From the NCBI GenBank assembly GCA_002697475.1, contig NZVW01000063.1, positions 1 to 10,184 of the forward strand: a stretch of 10,184 bases of DNA. Reading direction: 5' to 3'. The notes below the pieces were generated by a model that was not told the origin of the DNA, did no database searches, and was given only the letters and a program-made list of their open reading frames with translations. The position numbers were made by a program, and so were the translations under genes. The stretch's first letter is position 1, and each line of letters begins with the position of its first letter. Origin of the DNA: Aquimarina sp. (GTDB taxonomy: Bacteria > Bacteroidota > Bacteroidia > Flavobacteriales > Flavobacteriaceae). Of this stretch, positions 5,731 to 10,184 are shown piece after piece.

Positions 5731-7845
5731 TTAATAAAATCTAGCTCTATTATCTTCAATTTCTGCAGCTTCCTTAAGCGCGTTGAACACTCTTGAGTTA
5801 GCGGAATTTGCTTGATTAGTCGAAGTCTGTGTAGCATAGCTTAAGTAGCTATCCAGACTAGGAGCATCAGTTTTCTTAGTAACTTCAATAATGTATACTC
5901 CATTATTACCAGCAATAGGCTGAGAAGTTTTACCAATTTCCATAGCAAAAGCTGTACCCACAACCTTTGGTTCTGTACCCGCACCAGATATGGTTGGTGT
6001 TTTCATATTAATCGCAGAGGCTGTTTTAACAGTTTGTCCCTGACTGCTTGCAATGTCTTCTAATGAAGATCCTGAAATTTTACTTTTGATTAATTCTGCT
6101 TTTTTCTCCTTTAAAAGCATTGGTTTTACAGTACCCAGAGCTTCTGATGCTTTCATAGTGCCTTCTGAAGCTTTAGCTGTTAGCTGCACTACGGCGTAGC
6201 CACCTTTAACTTCAAATCTTTTAATTTCACCTACTTTAGAATCTTCATTAAATGCCCACTGTACAATGGAACGCTGACTTCCTAAACCAGGAATATTCTC
6301 GTCCATCATCTTCATATTATTTACCGGGCGAACTGTCAATTCTTTTTCCTTAGCTACTTCTGCAAAATCTCCTTCACCAGCAGCAATCTGGAATTTAGTA
6401 GTTTCTGTGAAATTATTATTGATAGTCTTTTCACTTGGCTCTATTTTTCTAGCTACTGAAGCAACTTTAATTGCTTTTTGTTCATTTTTTTGCTCTTCAA
6501 TTTTCACAACGTGATATCCAAAAGAAGTTTCTACTACATCTATATCACCTGTTTCATTTTCAAAGATGAAATCATTGAATGCAGGAACCATCATGCCAGG
6601 AATCGCGTAGCCTAAATCCCCTGCTTTGTCCTTATTAGAGTTATCCGCAGAATACTCTGCAGCTAAAGGACCAAACTTTGTGCCATCAGCTTTTACTACT
6701 GTAAGGATACTATCAGCTAAGGCTTTAGCTTGCTCTTTAGTTCTCTCTGTATCACCAGCTGTTCCAAGACCTTTCCAAGAAACCAATATATGGCTTGACT
6801 TTACCGAGTCTGGTATTTGAGTTTGAGCAACTATCCTAGAAATTTTTATATAGTCACCATCTTTATATGGACCAAAAACATCTCCTACCTCTAAGGTGTA
6901 TAATGTATCTGCCACTGCAGCAGGTAGATCTTTTTTAAACATAAATCTATCCTGATATGGTAATGCTGAATTCTGAGCAACGTATTCTACCGCATCAGTT
7001 GTGTTTTTAAACCCTCTTAATGTATCTACAATATTATTTCTGAATTCTGCTTTATCTTCTAATAATGCAGCGGTTTCCTTTTGAATTTCCTCTTCATCTT
7101 CAGCACTTGGTGTTTCCTGAAAGAAAACATATCTTATACTTCTTGAAGCCTCAGACTTGTATTGTTCAGGGTGCTTATTAATGTAAGCTTCTACATCTGC
7201 ATCAGTAACATTAACCTCATCATCAGAAATCATGCTATATGGAAGCTGAACATACTTGATATCAACGTTATCGTTTTCCATTTTGTAAGCGATTTCACCT
7301 TCTTTTAAAGTAGCACCCACAGCCGCCTTTATCAATGTCAGATAAGTTTGTTCTTTAGCGCTTTTTGCTATAGATTGCTCATAATCGACCCATTGTTGAT
7401 ATGCCTGAGGTGAAGTCTCCTTCACATTGGCTACATATTCACTCATTTTAGCCTTATCAAAGCTTCCTGCCTCATTCAGAAAAGTTGGATTATTAGCTAA
7501 AGATTCAGCTAATAATTCATTAACCTGATCTTTACCTGCCGTAATCCCCAATTCTTCAAACTGCTCTTCATAAACCGCAGATCTTATCTCCTGATTCCAA
7601 ACATAATTTACTGCCTGCATACTAGAAGCATTAGGACCAAAATTTCTGTTTGCTGCCTCAACCTTCTGCGCAAATTCTGTTCTGTCTATCTCCTTTCCAT
7701 TAATACTTGCGATGGTGTTTTGAGCCTTTTGAGATATAAAACCCCCATTTTTTATTAAATCCGCTAAAACAAAAGAAAACAACGCCAATGCAATAATTAC
7801 GATAAGAAATACAGAACGTTGTCTGATTTTATTTAAAACTGCCAT
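5731..7845 (-). CDS. ppiD: PpiD-type membrane-anchored periplasmic peptidyl-prolyl isomerase/chaperone
   Basis: Folding factor for proteins leaving the Sec translocon, anchored in the inner membrane and facing the periplasm. The 704 residues begin with a short cytoplasmic tail and one membrane helix (about 12-32). A SurA/PpiD-like helical chaperone region follows (about 35-340), then one parvulin (PPIC) domain at about 346-452 and a long helical C-terminal region to 704. The parvulin domain shows SSHILVSWKG (350-359), FGPLAAEYSAD (391-401), AGDLGYAIPGMMVPAF (408-423) and FGYHVVKIE (442-450), including both conserved histidines (H352, H445). E. coli PpiD is 623 residues; about 700 is usual in Bacteroidota. 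ATG 7845 puts the anchor where expected. The gene ends at the shared terminator and has its own promoter element in the 103-base gap upstream. Confidence 0.93.
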   Translation of the reverse strand: MAVLNKIRQRSVFLIVIIALALFSFVLADLIKNGGFISQKAQNTIASINGKEIDRTEFAQKVEAANRNFGPNASSMQAVNYVWNQEIRSAVYEEQFEELGITAGKDQVNELLAESLANNPTFLNEAGSFDKAKMSEYVANVKETSPQAYQQWVDYEQSIAKSAKEQTYLTLIKAAVGATLKEGEIAYKMENDNVDIKYVQLPYSMISDDEVNVTDADVEAYINKHPEQYKSEASRSIRYVFFQETPSAEDEEEIQKETAALLEDKAEFRNNIVDTLRGFKNTTDAVEYVAQNSALPYQDRFMFKKDLPAAVADTLYTLEVGDVFGPYKDGDYIKISRIVAQTQIPDSVKSSHILVSWKGLGTAGDTERTKEQAKALADSILTVVKADGTKFGPLAAEYSADNSNKDKAGDLGYAIPGMMVPAFNDFIFENETGDIDVVETSFGYHVVKIEEQKNEQKAIKVASVARKIEPSEKTINNNFTETTKFQIAAGEGDFAEVAKEKELTVRPVNNMKMMDENIPGLGSQRSIVQWAFNEDSKVGEIKRFEVKGGYAVVQLTAKASEGTMKASEALGTVKPMLLKEKKAELIKSKISGSSLEDIASSQGQTVKTASAINMKTPTISGAGTEPKVVGTAFAMEIGKTSQPIAGNNGVYIIEVTKKTDAPSLDSYLSYATQTSTNQANSANSRVFNALKEAAEIEDNRARFY

Positions 7846-7863
7846 AGTTTTGTGTTATTTATT

Positions 7864-7898
7864 CAAATATAGTGGGCGAAAATACCATTTTATTGCAA
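7864..7898 (-). promoter_or_regulatory. Promoter element for ppiD
   Basis: On the minus strand TATATTTG (7871-7864) is an exact TAnnTTTG -7 box ending 18 bases before the ppiD ATG. The nearest upstream TTG (7898-7896) is 24 bases from it, somewhat longer than the usual spacing, so the -33 box is weak. It suggests that ppiD can be transcribed separately from the YhhN/CorC genes. Confidence 0.5.
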
Positions 7899-7948
7899 TA
7901 ATACCAATTTAAAAATGAAACTATTTTTATCTTTTTTTCATTTACAAA

Positions 7949-8659
7949 TCAGATGCTATTTCCGTTAAGTTTTTGATCAAAATCATTGTCTTTCAGAAGT
8001 CCGATAATTATTAAAAATTGGGCTGCTGCATAAGTGGTCATTACGACTAATGGAGCCCAGGTAAATTGCTCATAGAACATATTTACGGCCAAAACACTAT
8101 CTGAAACCATAAATAATAAGGCTCCTGTGAGCACTAAATTATAACTAATTACAGAATTTACATTTCTGAGATAGGCCGTATTGATCATTACAAGTATTAC
8201 TGCCATATAAAGTAATACAGGAATTAGCAAATCATTTAAACTATCCTTTATTACAAAAAACAGAAAGGCGCTATAAACTAAAGTAAATAACAGAAAAAAT
8301 TGCCACCCCTTTTTTAAATTAAATTTCTCATTACTAAAGACGAAAATATAGAATACGTGTCCAATAAGAAATGAGCCAAGACCTACTAGAAAAAAGATTT
8401 TATAATAATTATCAAAAATTAAAAACAAATCTCCTAACAAACAGAAAAACAGAGCTAAAATAACTAATCTGAAATTTCTTTTGAGAAGAAGATTTTTGTG
8501 ATAGAACACATAAATCAATAAAGAAAGTACAATTGGTAATTTGGTAAAAACTCTAAAAAAACTCTGATCGAAGAACGTTAAGCATATCAAATCTAAAACC
8601 AAAAGCAAAACATAAGGAATTACAAAAGGAAATAATCTATTTTGAGCACTTTTTTTCAT
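7949..8659 (-). CDS. YhhN family (TMEM86/lysoplasmalogenase-like) membrane protein
   Basis: A 236-residue, highly hydrophobic protein with about eight predicted membrane helices and almost no soluble part. The YhhN family pattern is visible in order: FTKLP (38-42), LLGDLFLIF (74-82) with conserved D77, GLGSFLIGHVFYIFVFS (93-109), LTGALLFMVSDSVLAVNMF (177-195) with conserved S186-D187, and TYAAAQFLIIIGL (209-221). Characterised relatives, animal TMEM86B and some bacterial members, hydrolyse the vinyl-ether bond of lysoplasmalogen; whether this bacterial protein does so is unknown. The gene starts 12 bases after the CorC-family stop and is likely cotranscribed with it. The conserved aspartates within membrane helices fit an enzyme acting on lipids in the bilayer. 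Confidence 0.85.
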   Translation of the reverse strand: MKKSAQNRLFPFVIPYVLLLVLDLICLTFFDQSFFRVFTKLPIVLSLLIYVFYHKNLLLKRNFRLVILALFFCLLGDLFLIFDNYYKIFFLVGLGSFLIGHVFYIFVFSNEKFNLKKGWQFFLLFTLVYSAFLFFVIKDSLNDLLIPVLLYMAVILVMINTAYLRNVNSVISYNLVLTGALLFMVSDSVLAVNMFYEQFTWAPLVVMTTYAAAQFLIIIGLLKDNDFDQKLNGNSI

Positions 8660-8671
8660 CAGATTTTATAA

Positions 8672-9961
8672 TTAATCCTCGTCTAGTAACTCGACTTCCA
8701 CAATCTCAATTTTTGTATTAGAGGTTTCAATGACGTATATTTTAAAATTGTCAATCTGAATTACATCTCCTTGTTTTGGAATTTCTTCTGTATGATTTAC
8801 TACAAATCCCCCAAGCGTCTCATAAAACTCACTTTCAGGAAAGTTTAGCTTGTAAGTTTCATTTATATAATCCACCTCAAGTCTGGCAGAAAATCTATAT
8901 CTATTATGAGATAGTTCCAGCTCGATTAACTCTACAGTATCATGCTCATCTTCTATCTCACCAAAAAGTTCTTCTACAATGTCTTCAACCGTAATAATCC
9001 CGCTGGTACCTCCATACTCATCGATAACCACAGCCATACTCTTATGTTTCTTTGTTAATAGGTTAAGTAAGTCTTTAATGTACATCGTTTCAGGAACAAA
9101 AATGACTGGCAACAAGATACTGGTTAAAGACTTTGGTTTTTTAAAAAGCTCAAAAGAATGAACATACCCTATAATATCATCAATAGAGTCATTATAAACT
9201 AAAATCTTTGATAAACCTGTATCTGTAAATAACTTACTCACTTCATCAATGTATTGAGATTTTTCTACGGCGATAATTTCTGTTCGCGGTATCATTACCT
9301 CTCTACACTTAACATCTGAAAATTCTAAAGCGTTTTGAAAGATCTGTATTTCACTATCAATTTCATCATGCTCTTCGACAGAGTCCATTTGCTCTGTAAT
9401 ATAATCCCCCAATTCTGTTTTTGTAAAAGCTAACTGAACCTGATCCCCTTCTGTTTTAAAAAACTTTTTAAGTACTAAGTCAGAAACCCAAATTACAAAA
9501 TAAGATATTGGTGAAAATATAATATAAAAAAGATACGCCGGAAATGAAAAAAGCTTCAATAAGGTATTGGCATAAATTTGAAAAAACACTTTCGGCAAAA
9601 ACTCTGCAGTTAGAAGAATTATCAAAGTTGAAATTATAGTTTGACTTAGCAGACTTAAGTCATAAAAAAGATAGTTGACAACAGTATATGAAGAAGGTAA
9701 AAATGACTGAAAAATCTTCATCAACAATTCACCCATATAGAATCCATAAACCACAAGAGCAATGTTGTTACCTACAAGCATTGCAGCAATGAACTTTGAA
9801 GGTCTCTTTGTTAATCTGCGTAAAATATTTGCTATGAAGCCACCTTGCTTTTTTTCTATTTCTATGTGTATCTTATTAGACGAAACAAAAGCAATTTCCA
9901 TTCCTGAAAAGAAAGCTGACAATATAAGAGAACAAACAATAACCAGAATATGAATTTCCAT
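8672..9961 (-). CDS. CNNM/CorC family (hemolysin family) membrane protein with CBS domains
   Basis: Inner-membrane protein of 429 residues with the standard CNNM/CorC layout. A DUF21 membrane domain (about 1-165) carries SAFFSGMEIAFVSSN (15-29), VGNNIA (63-68) and TAEFLPK (118-124). A CBS pair (about 215-335) carries REVMIPRTEI (220-229) and the signature around DEYGGTSGIITVEDIVEELF (314-333). A C-terminal CorC_HlyC domain (about 350-427) carries ETLGGFVV (381-388). Relatives take part in Mg2+ (or Co2+) transport or efflux gated by nucleotide binding to the CBS pair; the older name 'hemolysin' is historical. Bacteroidota also have a paralogue of the same architecture, GldE, needed for gliding, but that gene normally lies by gldD, and here the neighbours (ppiD, 65-residue protein) point to the other paralogue. 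The ATG overlaps the preceding stop by one base (TAATG). Confidence 0.92.
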   Translation of the reverse strand: MEIHILVIVCSLILSAFFSGMEIAFVSSNKIHIEIEKKQGGFIANILRRLTKRPSKFIAAMLVGNNIALVVYGFYMGELLMKIFQSFLPSSYTVVNYLFYDLSLLSQTIISTLIILLTAEFLPKVFFQIYANTLLKLFSFPAYLFYIIFSPISYFVIWVSDLVLKKFFKTEGDQVQLAFTKTELGDYITEQMDSVEEHDEIDSEIQIFQNALEFSDVKCREVMIPRTEIIAVEKSQYIDEVSKLFTDTGLSKILVYNDSIDDIIGYVHSFELFKKPKSLTSILLPVIFVPETMYIKDLLNLLTKKHKSMAVVIDEYGGTSGIITVEDIVEELFGEIEDEHDTVELIELELSHNRYRFSARLEVDYINETYKLNFPESEFYETLGGFVVNHTEEIPKQGDVIQIDNFKIYVIETSNTKIEIVEVELLDED

Positions 9962-10158
9962 TAATTATTTTTGTTATTAGAGTCGTAACGTTTTCTGAAA
10001 TTTCTTTTAAAAAAGAACATTAATACGGCTAATATAGCAAAGAAAAGATATACATAGCTGCGCCCTCCTTCCTGATTCCATTCTATAAAAGCCTGATAAA
10101 AAAAGAATACGGCCACAAATAAATAAGCGACCTCAAAGAAGCGAAAAATTTTAGTCAT
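9961..10158 (-). CDS. Small two-helix membrane protein of unknown function
   Basis: A 65-residue protein with two hydrophobic segments (about 8-25 and 35-50) joined by a short polar turn (EWNQEGGRSY) and ending in a strongly basic tail (KRNFRKRYDSNNKNN), which by the positive-inside rule should face the cytoplasm. I recognise no named domain. It is probably real: its stop overlaps the CorC-family start (TAATG), which implies coupled translation, and there is no competing long frame on this strand. In related flavobacteria a small membrane protein is commonly found just before the CorC-like gene, downstream of lptC; that comes from general knowledge, and lptC itself is not visible here. It may be an accessory to the CorC-family protein, which is inference. 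Confidence 0.75.
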   Translation of the reverse strand: MTKIFRFFEVAYLFVAVFFFYQAFIEWNQEGGRSYVYLFFAILAVLMFFFKRNFRKRYDSNNKNN

Positions 10159-10184
10159 TTAGAGTTTATTGAAAAATTAAAAAT

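Noticed and set aside
7913..7943. AT-only hairpin after the YhhN gene (AAATGAAA / TTTCATTT, 15-base loop)
   Set aside because: Only one G:C pair in each arm and a long loop; too weak to call a terminator.
10155..10184. End of an upstream gene overlapping the 65-residue gene by ATGA
   Set aside because: One minus-strand frame is open from the window edge to a TGA at 10157-10155, but thirty bases are too few to tell it from chance, and another frame ends in TAA a few bases earlier. lptC would be expected here but cannot be shown.
1..10184. New defence, mobile or biosynthetic system
   Set aside because: No transposase, integrase, nuclease, toxin-antitoxin pair, repeat array or unusual gene cluster was seen; the genes are envelope, metal-efflux and housekeeping families.

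Overview
The window is AT-rich and reads as chromosomal DNA from a member of the Bacteroidota, most likely the Flavobacteriia. The evidence is the gene families (HYC_CC_PP protein, long CusA with Bacteroidota-type insertions, ~700-residue PpiD, CorC-like protein beside a 65-residue membrane protein) and several matches to the Bacteroidota promoter element TAnnTTTG immediately upstream of genes. Nearly all the sequence is coding; no gene-free stretch exceeds about 120 bases. I saw no tRNA, rRNA, CRISPR array, insertion sequence or phage gene.

Positions 1-4050, minus strand: a copper/silver export locus. A promoter with a perfect 15-bp palindrome between its two boxes (4022-4050) drives a small membrane-anchored HYC_CC_PP protein (3580-4005). 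After 83 bases comes cusA, the inner-membrane RND pump of a CusABC-type efflux system, which runs off the left edge. The cusA reading frame is broken at 1571-1581: the first 641 codons end in TAA, and the rest of the protein continues, intact and uninterrupted, in the next frame down to base 1. Both halves are well conserved, so this is either a very recent mutation or a single-base sequence error. The break lies at the junction between the two RND repeats, just after a block of extra membrane helices that E. coli CusA lacks.

Positions 4119-5715, plus strand, divergent from the copper locus: a GAF-domain protein of the free methionine-R-sulfoxide reductase family (4145-4600), then galE, UDP-glucose 4-epimerase (4645-5664). 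A bidirectional terminator (5678-5715) separates galE from the convergent genes to its right.

Positions 5731-10158, minus strand: a membrane and envelope cluster. In transcription order it holds a 65-residue two-helix membrane protein, a CNNM/CorC-family protein (DUF21, CBS pair, CorC_HlyC domain) whose start codon overlaps the previous stop by one base, a YhhN-family membrane protein 12 bases later, and, after a 103-base gap with its own promoter element, the membrane-anchored periplasmic chaperone PpiD. The first three look like one transcript that began upstream of the window.

I did not find a new defence or mobile system. The points most worth a second look are the cusA frame break at the RND half-repeat junction, the palindrome embedded in the HYC_CC_PP promoter, the uncharacterised Cys/His-containing partner protein, and a methionine-sulfoxide-reductase-like GAF protein that lacks one of the three family cysteines.
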